Source: Myrica gale | Lineage: Eukaryota; Streptophyta; Magnoliopsida; Fagales; Myricaceae | Assembly: GCA_963930655.1 (NCBI GenBank) | Contig: OZ005612.1 | Coordinates: 14,575,001 to 14,639,000 of the forward strand | Direction: 5' to 3' | Length of the DNA stretch: 64,000 bases | Shown here: positions 23,882 through 35,404 of the stretch, in pieces | How the letters are laid out: each line of letters opens with the position of its first letter | How positions within the stretch are numbered: position 1 is the first letter of the stretch | Notes under the pieces: generated by a model | What the model was told of the DNA's origin: nothing | Database searches by the model: none | What the model saw: only the letters and a program-made list of their open reading frames with translations | Translations under genes and position numbers: made by a program

Positions 23882-24218
23882 AGAAAGAAAGTTGTATGCC
23901 TTGAATAAAATGAGTAACTGAAGTCCTTACGTTACATAAGATGGTACAGAGTAATTATATACAGCAGGAATAGAAAAAGAAGTAAATTTCGTGAGTCATG
24001 GAATTATACAAGATAATTGTCAAATGGAATTGATTTCCATTTCCTTAGCTAGTGTAGTCAACTTTCCCTCCTTGTCAGACTTTCCTTTCTTGCTGCAATG
24101 AGATTTAAATCCTACGAGAAGTGCAAAATCTTTGGCTGGAGCGGCTGCCTGATTTCTTTCCTTTGATGTGTCATTATGAGTTGGAGACATATGTGAGGGA
24201 GCTGAAGTCACGCTAACA
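23882..24218 (-). repeat. 5' LTR of the copia element
   Basis: 337 bp, matching the other LTR at all but about nine positions. The tRNA-Met primer-binding site lies immediately inside it (about 23868-23881). Confidence 0.95.
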
Positions 24219-24223
24219 GTTTG

Positions 24224-25080
24224 TTGTCGGTTTGGATTAGTTTGCCCAGAGGGAAATAGTTTACTGGTCTTCCTTTTTTTTGGTCATAGTTTATCGGTCT
24301 TTGTTTTGTGATTATATATTTCGCTGTCATCAAGTTTATTTGGTCTACTTTTTGCGACTAAAATTTGACTCGTCGCTATAGCTGGATTTTTTCTGATACC
24401 ATATCCATGTCCAAAAATATACTTAATACAAAAACTGGTCTTTTCCAATTAAAATATACGTTTTTGCTAATAATTACTCCTAGTTAATATTCAGTTGTTG
24501 CATATAAAGCAATTACCAAATTTGGCCACCAAAAATTTTTATTTATGTCCAAAATATATGGTAATTGATGACAATTTTAGTAGATAAATACAAAATGTAG
24601 ACAATACTTTATCTAAATTATTTTAGGCATTTTCTTCTGTAGTTCCGACAATTTCCTTAATTAAGCATACCAAAAGAACACATTCATAAACGTAAATCTC
24701 TGACATTACAAAACCTTAAAAAAAAAGTCATATCAAAATAATAAGTTAATTTTTCAAGCATAAGTAATTTGATAGATTCCACACACCCAGGCTGGCTTTT
24801 GCTATATATTAGGACTATTTTTTTTTATTATTAACGGTATGAATGTAGGATAAGTACAAATTAAACAATTTCTCATATATATGGAGATCTGACATATTAT
24901 TCTATTCTCGTAGTAGCTAGGCTTTGGATATTAGAAGTACAAACGTCAAGAGGTTGTAACAATTGCAACTTTTTCTAGAGGATAACTGTACGGTAAGTAA
25001 ATAAAAGGTCTTGGGAGATTGGTTCTATATAGCAGCTCCTATTGGTTTTTGAAATACACTTTCAGCGTTGGCTTTAATTA

Positions 25081-25112
<32 letters not shown>

Positions 25113-26199
25113 AGAAATACACTTTCAGCCGAAACAAACGTTTTAATCTTTGGAACGGAAATGGATTACATGTTTTTTGTGCCGCGTAATTATTTTGTTT
25201 GGAAACCAACTGGCAATGACTAGTGCCACCATCACTCTCTGTGTGTTTTGCGAGGTTCTTTTGCTATCCAGACACCGGACAAATGGAAGGTTTTTACAGT
25301 ACTCTTCCCGGCCGGCACGACTAAGCTACACTTCATATATAGCTTCTGTGCCGCTTAGAGAAAGGGTGTCATGAGATGGGAATTAATGAGGCTTCAGATA
25401 AGCGAAACGTGTTCCTTTCTGTCGGTGGCACGTATGAATAAGATTCAGACACACAAAGAAAGAGACGAACCTTGGGACGGTTACACGCGGGAGTTGCAGA
25501 CGAAGCCACCAAGGGAGTTTGAGGTTGAGCCATTTAGCATTTCTTGGTCCCAGATTTGCTGCCACATCCATATCCAAATGGCACTATACCTGCTTCGGTT
25601 GCCGTACTGTTTCCTCCAAAACACACATCTCAAGCTGAGAAACTGCTTATCGAAAGTGGTTCTTTCGGCATAGTGATAACTCTGACAGTGAATGATCACA
25701 AAACGTTTAGATGGTCTGAATGGCGGTTTTGGTCTTTTGTTGGAGATGCAATGCTGTTTCCAATGAACGCCGAGACAAAAAAATGTTCTGCTACTTAGTT
25801 AACCCATTCTATGGAAGTTTCCTATTGAATTACTATGGACCCGATCTAGATATATATATGGAGATTCTCATTCAGTTACTGTGGTGGGTCCAACTTGGTG
25901 AGATTTAAGGATAAAGTGAAGAACTCCGAAGCAAAAGATAGCAGGTATCACTGTTCTGCTTTTTACAACTACTTCAGATCAAATTGAAACATTAATTACT
26001 TCAACTCGTGTCTGTTTTTTAGGGACTGCAAGACAGGCAAGTGGAGAAGCTTCCTTATTAGATCCCACCAGTGCAGGTAGCAAATGGACGCAGTGCCACT
26101 GGGATACATGAAACGTATATAGAACAGGGACACCCTAAACTCCTCGCTTACTCCAACATTTTTCATTTACCCGCCGAATCCTCAGTACTCAAGCAAGCA
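24224..26199. other. Intergenic DNA and upstream region of the CYSTM gene
   Basis: AT-rich to about 25080, then a C-tract (25083-25102) followed by an A-run. From 25150 to 26199 the composition is less AT-rich and contains frames without recognisable domains. Part of it is probably promoter and 5' UTR of the CYSTM gene, and a 5' UTR intron is possible. No other gene was identified. Confidence 0.5.
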
Positions 26200-27116
26200 A
26201 TGAGTTACCATTTTTCTCACGAATCTCACTCCCTTCCAGGCAAGTCATCAAGAATTTGCTCTCCCTCTGCCTTTCCTTCCTTTTATTAGACCTGTTACTA
26301 TCAAATTTTTGCTGGGTTTGCTGCCATGGTGGTCTTTGTTCACATGAAGAATAAAATCAAATAGCGCACGGTTTGATGATCTTATTTATGTGATCATGTA
26401 ATTCAGGGAATCCACCTCCATATCCTCCACCGAGCTACCCTCAGCGTCCGCCATCACCTCCGGGATATCAAGGGTACCCTCCACCTCCAACCGGACCCCC
26501 TTCCCGCCCATATCAACAGGACGATTACGGCTGCTCTTCATTTCTGAGGAGATGGTATGTGCGTTTTGTGAATCCACAACGCAAAAAGTTGAACTGTTAT
26601 ATTATTCGAATTATATTCTTTAACTCTCTTTCATCTCAGATTGGTTTTTCTTTTTCTTTTTTTGCAAAAAACTTTCCGTTGCCGGATTCCCGGCCTTTAA
26701 TTGGCAGATTAAGGGAGACACACTCGTATAATATTTAATTTATTTAATTGAAATAGGATAAAGCACGGAATCAGGTGTCAAATTCAAGATACCTTGAAAT
26801 CGAACCAATTTAGACTAATTTAAAAAAGCCCCCTCCCTAGTCATATGAACTGCTTTGTTTCCACCATAAGCGATCGTCCCTGATTTGTGATGGGGGTGGT
26901 GATTGTTTAGCAAAAGAATAAATGCAACCTGTCCATGTCCCTTTTTACTGAAATACGTAGCTCCTAAGGCTCAGTAGTTTTTTATGCGACAGATTCCCTT
27001 GGTTTAGCTCCCAATAAATCTTTTCCTGAACAAATATTATTGGAAGCTATCCCTATTTCAAGCCTTAAGAGTCCAAAGGATTAGACCAGCTTGCATGTAG
27101 AAACCAGAACTCTTTT

Positions 27117-27147
<31 letters not shown>

Positions 27148-27438
27148 AAGTAGAAACCTAAAACTCTCTTGTTTGTTCCTCGTGCATTTGAACCAAAAAG
27201 GTTCACCAAGCAGAGGAGCACGGCTGATAAAAAAAATAAAGCAACAGTCTAATTTCAGATTAAGCCCTATATATCGATGGGAGATGTTTGTTTTTTAATT
27301 TGGTCAGACTAATGATTACATAGTTTTGTATGATGATACTGCCTTTCCTTCAATTAAGACTCTTTAACAGATCAAGTTGCTCTCTGCAGTTTAGCTGCAC
27401 TCTGTTGCTGCTTTTTGTTGGAGGAGTGCTGCTTCTAG
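26200..27438 (+). CDS. CYSTM-type cysteine-rich tail-anchored protein, three exons
   Basis: CYSTM proteins are short stress-associated membrane proteins with a Tyr/Pro/Gly-rich front and a cysteine-rich C-terminal membrane segment. The exons are 26200-26239, 26407-26554 and 27390-27438. Together they make 237 bases (78 aa) with all phases agreeing. The protein starts MSYHFSHESHSLPG. Its proline-rich part (residues about 14-55) includes YPPPSYPQRPPSPPGYQGY. It ends with DDYGCSSFLRRCLAALCCCF and LLEECCF, a full CYSTM module. Intron 1 uses a GC donor in the perfect context CCAG|GCAAGT, a known minor class. Intron 2 is GT-AG. The gene is intact. A long poly-T/poly-G tract (27112-27147) lies in intron 2. 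Confidence 0.92.
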
Positions 27439-27867
27439 CTAGGTCTTTTGTGTCTCTGGTTATATCTATATGCACCTTTGGTACTTGGTAATTCTGCTTT
27501 TGAGCACTTTGTAAACAAACATGTAGAAAAAGGGGATTCTGCTCTTGATATAGTCGTCTAATTTCTGCAGACGAGAGTGGAATTTTATCACTTTTGCGAG
27601 ATATAAGAAACATGGTTAATCTTCTTTTGTCATTTATTAATTATTTTTTGCATATGATCCAACTGAATTGTCATGTAATTTTGGAGGATGCATGACTTTG
27701 TCTTCAGCCTGAATACAACTTGAAGCCCATTACTGCCATGTCCACTACAAATACCAAACCAAGTCCACTAGATTAAAACAAAAAATTCACTACAATTTTT
27801 TCGTGGTGGAAAACAGAGAGGGTGGGACAAGGGCACAATGTGGACTTGGTATCAGCTAGCCCCCTTT

Positions 27868-27928
27868 TCTTGTCCATGGGAATTTGGACGTCCATTGCTT
27901 GGACATGAAATAAGTAACATATTTGTAT
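27868..27928 (+). repeat. Duplicated segment, left part
   Basis: This piece (gacgtccattgcttggacat, then aagtaacatatttgtat) is nearly identical to 46020-46077. Together with 29761-30045 it forms one copy of a segment whose other copy lies at about 46020-46535. In this copy the Pack-MULE separates the two parts. Confidence 0.85.
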
Positions 27929-28240
27929 GGGGTAAACTCATAGTTAGCCCCATATCTTTGGGACAAAATCAAGTTACGACCCTTATTTTCAAAACCAACA
28001 ATTTGAGACCTCTATGTTTCAAAACTAACAATTTGAGACTCCTATGTTTTAAAATCACTCAATCTTCACTCCTCCGTTTAAATTTACCGTCAAATGAGAC
28101 GGTTTTTCGTGAAATGACCAAAATGCCCTTGATAAGTGATTGGTGAATGACCTGCCCTTAGCTCTCTGTCACCCTCGACCTCACCTTCCCTCCCCTGGAC
28201 ACCATGCACCCTCCCCTCACTTCCCTGCCCACCACTCCAT

Positions 28241-28530
28241 TTACCTACACTCCCTGTAACAAACAAAACCACGCTCCCATTCTTTTCCCTCCGACGGTAT
28301 GCGGAAGAGCTCGTTGAGAGCCCATAGCGTGAACAGGGAGACAAGAGAGAAGCGAATGGACCAGAGAGAATTGAAATCTTGTAAACGGTAAATGGTGCGT
28401 GACTTGAACTGTAGCTGGAAGACGAAGCAGAGGGACAAGAGGGAGAGAAGAAGAAGAGCGATGATGAGGGAAAGGGTCGCGTACTCAAAGGAGGACTCGA
28501 GGAGAGGCAATAAAGGAAAGAAAAGCATGG
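28241..28530 (-). pseudogene. Captured fragment of a host membrane-protein gene
   Basis: The minus-strand frame reads SSFEYATLSLIIALLLLSLL, then FVFQLQFKSRTIYRLQDFNSLW, then IRFSLVSLFTLWALNELFRIP. Two hydrophobic stretches of membrane-span length flank a basic RLQDFNSLW segment. It looks like the first exon of a plant multi-pass membrane protein. I recall similar plant proteins but cannot name the family safely. The frame ends inside the element, and no continuation is seen, so it is a partial copy. Confidence 0.55.
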
Positions 28531-28749
28531 ATCTCTTCAAGACTTCAACTCTCTCTCTCTCTCTCTCCTCTGTTCTTTTGATAACCCTCCCTTGCATTTC
28601 CTACAATAAGGAAGGTTGACAAAAAATACGGTGGAGACTGGAGAAAAGATATTATGGCGGTGATGGCAAAGGAGGTGAAAGTGGGGATACTACAGAGCTT
28701 CTTCTTTCTTCGCCAAAGGATCAGTGAAACCGTAAAAATAGCTAAAGAG

Positions 28750-28941
28750 TCAAAATGCATTACTGGGTTCGAACTTCTTCCTCTGATTTCGGTTCCCCGA
28801 TCTTGCAGTGGTCACACAACGGTCAATGTCGGCAATTCGAAGGTGGTTGTCTTCGGTGGCTTTGTCGACAAGAAGTTTCTCACCGATATGGTCGATGAAG
28901 AAAATGGCAGCAAGTGCTGCTAGAGTGCTGAGTCTGGCCAT
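28750..28941 (-). CDS. Small ORF in the Pack-MULE with a signal-peptide-like start
   Basis: From ATG at 28941 the frame reads [20 protein letters not shown] then [15 protein letters not shown], 63 aa to a stop at 28750. The start is hydrophobic like a signal peptide or signal anchor. A TATA-like GCTATAAATA lies on the same strand at 29011-29020, about 70 bp upstream. Promoter and start therefore appear to have been captured together. No family recognised. Confidence 0.4.
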   Translation of the reverse strand: MARLSTLAALAAIFFIDHIGEKLLVDKATEDNHLRIADIDRCVTTARSGNRNQRKKFEPSNAF

Positions 28942-29010
28942 TAAACTTACGCAATCAAACACTTTGAAGCACGCAATATTTTGATGAAAGATTAAGGTGG
29001 GAGTGCTGGG

Positions 29011-29020
29011 TATTTATAGC
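29011..29020 (-). promoter_or_regulatory. TATA-like box upstream of the captured small ORF
   Basis: The minus strand reads GCTATAAATA about 70 bp upstream of the ATG at 28941, a plausible core promoter distance. Inferred from sequence alone. Confidence 0.4.
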
Positions 29021-29760
29021 GGATGTTGGGCTGTGCATGTAGAGAACGTGTAAAGAAAAGTAGTTAGGTTGATTATGGTATGTTCGTGGTGTGGGGCCTA
29101 TGCGTGTAGAGAGACAAACTCGGTTTTGCAGTAACAGTATTCATTTAGTGTACAGTTGTAGGTGTTTATCATGGGTTAATTGCTTCTGGTTTTTTCAAAC
29201 TTCGGTAGATATTCAACAGGTCTCTTTTGGCAAAATTCGCTTGGGCAATGGATGTAGATCCAGATTTCAGATTATGATATTTGGAAAAACAGTGTTGCTT
29301 GGCCTCACCAGTCACCACCCCTCACCTCAAAACAAGCGAAACCTGAAACCAGTGCGAACTTTTAGGCATACAAGCTTAGAAGAGAATATCATATGCATCT
29401 TATTATAAAGACACGCCCACGCCCATACACAGAGCCACGGGACACAGTATTTGTCTAGTACTGCCTGTTCTTGCCGGTTGTTGATCAGAGGGACACCGTG
29501 AAGGTGATGGTGGCGGTCCCCACAAGTGCAGTTGACGGGTTTGACTTTTTTTCTCCCGCGATAATAATAGAGATTTGACTCTCAAGGTATTCCGGTAATT
29601 TCACAAAAAACCGTCTCATTTGACGGTGAATTTAACGGGGGCGAAGATTGAGTGATTTTGAAACATAGGGATATCAAATTGTTGGTTTAGAAAATAAGGG
29701 TCGTAACTTAATTTTGCCCCAAAGATATGAGGCTAACTATGAGTTTACCCCTATTTGTAT

Positions 29761-30045
29761 AGTTCCTCAGGTCTCCTAATACATATTTGATTGATCTTCA
29801 GCAATGTATTTATTGGACTTTAAATTTAATACATCTCTAAACTGATTCATGAGCTGATCACAAGGCTTTTAATCAAAATAATACATATCCTAATTCAACT
29901 ATATAATCGTTAAAAATTAAAACTGAGTAATAGTGATAATAACATAATTTTTGGGCCCTGCATATATAACAGTAACAAATGTATAGCTCTGCACTTTTAA
30001 ACTTCCACATTTCATGATTTTAGGTATGAAATACTCGTTGGACTA
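29761..30045 (+). repeat. Duplicated segment, right part
   Basis: It matches about 46078-46530 in the other copy. Shared runs include aaggcttttaatcaaaataa, taaaactgagtaatagtgat and atttcatgattttaggtatg. The other copy holds a MITE-like insertion of about 200 bp (46140-46345) that is absent here. Confidence 0.85.
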
Positions 30046-33000
30046 CTAAAATTGGCACGTCAACATATGGTAAAAAAAAATTTGCATATTCCTCTCCCTC
30101 CGAGATAGTAATTCTGGATCTCGAGCTCTTCCTCCCTCTTCCTCAATCTAATCAATAGTCCCCATCTAAAGATACCCATAGTGCAGCTTTGGTCATTTGA
30201 ACACCTCCTTGATTCTTTTGGTACACGTAGTATTCTTGATATGTCATTATTAGACATCCCATGCAACTATATATTAAATGTTCTCCTTTTCTCTCCATAT
30301 GCCTTCTTTTGATGAGCAGATATGTCACCCGATTTTTTTGCCCCTCAATGGCATGTTAATGGGATTTTGTGTCGGTGAGCTTTGGAGCCTTTTTTTATTT
30401 GCTTATGATTCTCACTCAGAAAAGGAATTACAAGATTATAAGAGTGTTGTACTGAAAGTGATAGTGGCAAAGTGCCGCGAATTCAGAGCAAGGTGTATAA
30501 GTTGAGTACGAGCTCGTTGAGAAGGTTCATGAACAAGGTGGTTTAGACTCGAAACTAAATGAATCAAACTTAGAGGAGGTGAATAGGTTCCTTTAAATTT
30601 TCTGCATAACTATGAAAGAATATTAGTAACCTCAAGAAATTTTTTAAACTCTTAGGAAGTTGACAGATGCGACACTTAAATGTAACTTTGAAAAATGTAA
30701 TCAAATCATCACCACTACAATTTCCTTACTTACCATTTGATCTAGGTTGTGTATAAACTTCCAAAGTGATCAATTATATAACTTACTCAAATACGTAAGT
30801 TACCAACAAGATACTCAAAACACAATTAAAGAAAGTATACGAAATCAATCAACCAACATGAGACACAGATTTAGTGATAAAGAGAAAACCAACGTGAAGA
30901 ACTTTTTAAGTACTAAAAACTCTCCGTACCCTAGGCCGGTAGAATGAATCCACTAATTTTGAGTTCAATACACAATAGATTATCCAACCTGATAACTAAT
31001 CTAATCACATGCTACCTTACCCAAATGCCACATTCGGATATGTACCTTGTAGGGATAAATTAGAAACTTCTCTTCCGTTCAAAATCTGATTCTTTACCAA
31101 TTTACATTTCGAAGTCGATCTTCCCCATAATGCAACCAGCTTCTTGAACTGGAACAGTTAGCCTTCACAACTTCCAGCAACTCTGGATATTTATTTATAT
31201 TCTAATAGAGACACTAAAGAGAATACTTTCTCTTTAGTGAATTATCAGTTTTCACTCTGGCAGACTCAAAGAATATTAGAAGAGAATCTTGAAATCTGTT
31301 TAGCAAAAACTTAATTCTTGAAAAAATGAGAGAGCTATCTAATATTGTTTCTAGAAGGTATTTGTATGTAGAAGAGAAGATTTTCGAAGTTTCCACACTT
31401 TGAGCTCCTAACATATGTTTACTAATAATAAACAATCTGTTATTATGTTACACACTATACTCGAATTCCAAGTAAACTTGAACTCTTATTGTGTTTCAAT
31501 ATTTTGTATCTGATATACTCTAACCAGACAGATTTGGTCAAAAAAGGAATTGGAATTTTCTTTAGGGTGTTTTGGTCTTTTCGCACACCAAATATATACT
31601 AAAGTAGATACTGTACTAAAATTATTGTTCCTTATAATTAAAAAAAATAAATATATCCAATTCAAAAGTTTATACCTATTTTTCCAAAATCTCCCATTCC
31701 AATTTGCAAAGTATGATGAGGAATTAAGTCACAGCCTAAATCCAAAACCTGCCTAGACATTTTTATTGTTATATTGAATTGTTAGCCTGTGAACCAAGCA
31801 TCCAAAAGCAAATCCATAAATAGTCGGGGTGCCCTGTCTTCACCTGTGTCTTGTCAAAATTGCAAATTGCCCAAAGTTTTTCCCTGATGGAAATCAATTA
31901 GGTAGGAGAAGCTCGTACTAGACTCTCATAGAAAATCAGAATATATAATTCACATTAGAATTTGAAATATTGCCTGAGGAAGATATCCTGCCCTCTCCTC
32001 TCCCGCGACCAAAAATCAACAAGAATTGAGAAGAACGCAGTTGCAGATGATCAATAAATAAGGAGAGAAGAGGGCAGTAATACATGAAGAGAAAACGCAA
32101 AAAGCTTCAAATATTGCAATACTCATGACTATCACGAGCTATTCATGCGTTCCATGCCATAGAGCCTGCAATTGCAAAAATAGTGGAATAAGGGGGGGTT
32201 ATGTATAAACAAACAAAGTAAATCAAATGTCCCGTAAATAGGAAAATATTTTTTAATATCTTATTTCCTTTCTCCCTCCTCCAAAAAAAAAAGAATTCTT
32301 TTTCTAACGTGTACAGCAAGCATAAAGAAAAAGAAAAGAAAAAAAGAGAGAGTTGAGTACCCATTTCATCTCTGAATTTGACGAATTTTAACAATTGTTT
32401 TTGGATTTTCAAATTAATCATAGAAGTAGTGAATTTACAACTTTTGTCAAATAAGTACTATATATAACTTCCCTCCACAAAGTTAATCAACAGTTGACAA
32501 GTGTCACCCACAATTAAATAAACTTGTAGCCTCAATTAAACATTTCAAGTCACATAATAATATATGCCACATCAGCCGAATAAAAAATAAAACAACTAAA
32601 ATTATTTAAATCATTTTTAAAACACAAAATAGTTTAAAACTTAGTAAAAAAATTAAAAATATTTCAAGTCACGTAATTTTAGTTTTAAGTGATATTTGTC
32701 AACTTATGATTTGAACTGACGTTTAAACCTTTTAATTTCAAGCCACATACAAATACACAGCCACACGCATACACCAACATCACAACCTACAAAACTACCC
32801 CTTGCCTTTCCTTTTGGCTTGTTTTCTTCTCTACTTTCACCTAGAACCAAAAGAAAATGTTAGGATGAAGAATAGAAAGGTGTAGATAAAGAAAACGAAG
32901 GAGGAGGGGAGGGGAAACCTGTGGCTTCCTTTTCTTCTTCCTCTCCTTTTTCCTCTTTCTTCTTCTTCCTTTCTTCTTCTTCGTTCTCTTCCTTGTACAT

Positions 33001-35400
33001 CTCTCTTTCTCTCAAGCTCTATCTCAGTTTCTCTCTCTAACAGCCGGCCAAATGACTAATCAACTCCCCTCCCATCTATTTAAATGTTAGGAACAAGAGT
33101 TAAAGGTGTAGGGTTGAAGGCTACTAATTAATAGGGTCCAAATAATTAAGGAGAAGTTAATGTCTAAAAGCTAGGTGTCTATTGGGTGAAGTGGGCAGCA
33201 AAGGGCAGTGAATTACATGTGTCAAAAAGGCTGTTTAACCCTCATTAATTAGCCCACATAATTAGGTTGAATTGCTCTTAATCAGCCAGCCCTAACATCT
33301 AATCCTATGAGATTGTCTTTTGATTTCCTCTAAGCCCAAATCTCTATGCCCAAGTACTCCACTTCTCTAGGTTCTTCAATTTCCAGATTTTTTCACATGG
33401 GTCCACGTTTTTAGCCCAAAATTTAGCCCAACAAGAGTGGTCTAAGCTTGGTCAACCCTAGGTTCAATTTTAAGAATTAATCTCCCAAATAAAAATTGTT
33501 GTCAAGACATAGCAATATAGACTAATTAATAACCTAGATATTTCAATTAATAGAAACCATATAATATAAAAAAGAAACACATAAAATCCCGCAATTAGAA
33601 TATTAAACTGCTAAAATAATCACAAAATAGAATATTATTTCACTTATTTGCAATTTTATCAACAAAGTCTAATAAGCAACAAAAGTCTCAAGGAAAGGGT
33701 AATAATGATATTGTTTAAAATAATAGCACGTAAAAATAATATATAGACATTCAAATTAGGCAGAAAAATTAAATACCAAGATTAGTAATTTCAAATCTTG
33801 GTAAAATCATCTCACTTGGGTAATTAATATAGTATTAAGAAAAATAAAAGGGAGGGATATTACACTGAATGAGGCCAAATAATTAAATTAGAGTTATTTC
33901 CATTCTTAATCCATAATAAGTTACTCCTCCAATCTTTTCCTTTTGTGTGCAAATCAAGTTCAATTGTTTTTTTTTTCTTTGTATCAGTTTAATCTATCTT
34001 GGACATTTGGATGTAATGATGAAAATCAAGATGAAGATTAATAAAAAATATTTGTGAAGTATTTATGAGGCATGACTAATCTAAAAAAATTTCGAACCCT
34101 AGATGTCTATAATACATAGAAGTGTGATATCCATGGTATATAATATGTTACACTTTAGTAATAGAGATGCAACATTTATGTGACCTTCGTTCACTAAATG
34201 AGCTTGTACACCAATGTGTATATAATATATTATACATTACCGATAGAGATGCAACATTTTATGTGAACTTTGTTGACCAAATGAGTTTAAATGAACAAAG
34301 TCCGCATATATAAACTTTGTTCACTAGCCGAAACTGAGTTGAACCGAGTTTAAGTAAATTTGACTCATTTGACAAATCACTCCTTGAGGAAGCAAATTTG
34401 GGTCCCTCCATCCCTATAGCACCAACCCACTAATAGGAAATGGTGAGTTGTAAAAAAAAAGGGGACCCGTGAGCACCAATCAGGGACTAATGCATGTCTC
34501 CATCGGCCAATAGGGACGTCATGTTGGAGGCTTGATATACGTGTGGATCACAGTTTTCCTATGTCAGCATATAAAAAAAAATAGTTGACTCTCGGTCTCA
34601 TCTCCCTCTCCGATATCCCATTTTAATAAATAGTCCTCCATTTTTAAAATTGATCATAAAGGTCATTGAGTTTGTAATTTTTATCAAACAAGTTCTTTCA
34701 TTGAACTCTCTAATTATAAAGTTAACGATTAAACCATCAGTTTCAATCATAAGTTGACACGTATCACTTAAAACTAAAATCATGTGACTTTTAATTATTT
34801 TTTCTAGTTTTTATATTTTAAGAAATAAACGGGCTAAATTATTTTAAAAAACAAAAAAATAGGAAAAAACTTACAAAAAAATTATAAAGTTACATAATTT
34901 TAGTTTTGGGAATAAAATTTTAAGAGAACTTTTTTAACAAAAATGATAAATAACCTTTACGATCAATTTAAAAACCAAAAGATGATTTTTTTAAAGGATA
35001 TTAAACGAGTACTTAGTCCCGGTAAAAACCATATGACTTTGTGGCTGCAACCTTGCTTCTGTTTCTTTTCGGTCTTGCTTTGTTTTCAAACTTTGTTTAG
35101 TCTTTCTTTTGTTTTATTAATTATTGTATTTCTCGAATCGGGGGACACACGGTCAGCCTTAAGCATAGGATCCGATCCGAAATCCAAGAAGCTGAATTCC
35201 ACTTGAACTGAAATCTGAAGTCTCTTTCTTTGACTCCGATTCAGTTTCAGCTGGCAGCTAAAATTTCTCTCTTTTGTTTAATCTTCATTGGATGCGGATT
35301 GCGACTTGTAATTTTGCACGAATCTAATTGGAGCTTTTGCGGAAGTTGCATTGGTGATTTTGGACTTGCTGAAGTTTCAGCAACAGGTGTTGGCGTTACT
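30046..35400. other. AT-rich intergenic DNA, no gene seen
   Basis: No coding region with a recognisable domain. A CT-rich microsatellite-like stretch lies at about 32925-33035. Stretches near 32390-32720 and 34615-34930 resemble each other (atcataaaggtcattgagtt-like, gttgacaagtgtcacccac-like) and look like remnants of one DNA-transposon terminal repeat family. Element ends could not be fixed. Confidence 0.5.
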
Positions 35401-35404
35401 GATG

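Larger units (their letters stand above)
19190..24218 (-). mobile_element. Ty1/copia LTR retrotransposon, nearly whole
   Basis: A 5029-bp element in minus orientation, bounded by the 5-bp target duplication gtttg (19185-19189 and 24219-24223). Both LTRs are 337 bp. A tRNA-Met primer site (tggtatcagagcc, minus strand) adjoins the right LTR, and a purine tract (gggaggg, minus) adjoins the left LTR. In order from the right: Gag (about 23841-22873), zinc-finger and protease/GAG-pre-integrase region (about 23050-22213), integrase (about 22121-21417) and RT/RNase H (about 20996-19560). The polyprotein is spread over several frames, so it carries roughly three or more breaks and is probably not autonomous. 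By my alignment the LTRs differ at about 9 of 337 sites (about 2.7%), suggesting insertion on the order of one to two million years ago at usual plant rates. The lineage may be Ale/Retrofit-like (uncertain). Confidence 0.95.
27929..29751. mobile_element. Pack-MULE, 1.8 kb, with perfect 9-bp target duplication
   Basis: The left end starts ggggtaaactcatagttagc and the right end is its inverse (gctaactatgagtttacccc). The terminal inverted repeats are about 190 bp and extend to the segment encoding aaatgagacggttttt. The target duplication tatttgtat is perfect (27920-27928 and 29752-29760). No transposase is present. The interior, about 28150-29580, is less AT-rich and carries host-like coding pieces on the minus strand (see separate entries). 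These are the hallmarks of a Pack-MULE. Insertion is confirmed by the diverged empty copy at about 46060-46100. Confidence 0.9.

Noticed and set aside
25371-25798. Overlapping frames upstream of the CYSTM gene
   Set aside because: No recognisable protein family; may be 5' UTR or decayed gene sequence, but nothing supports a call.
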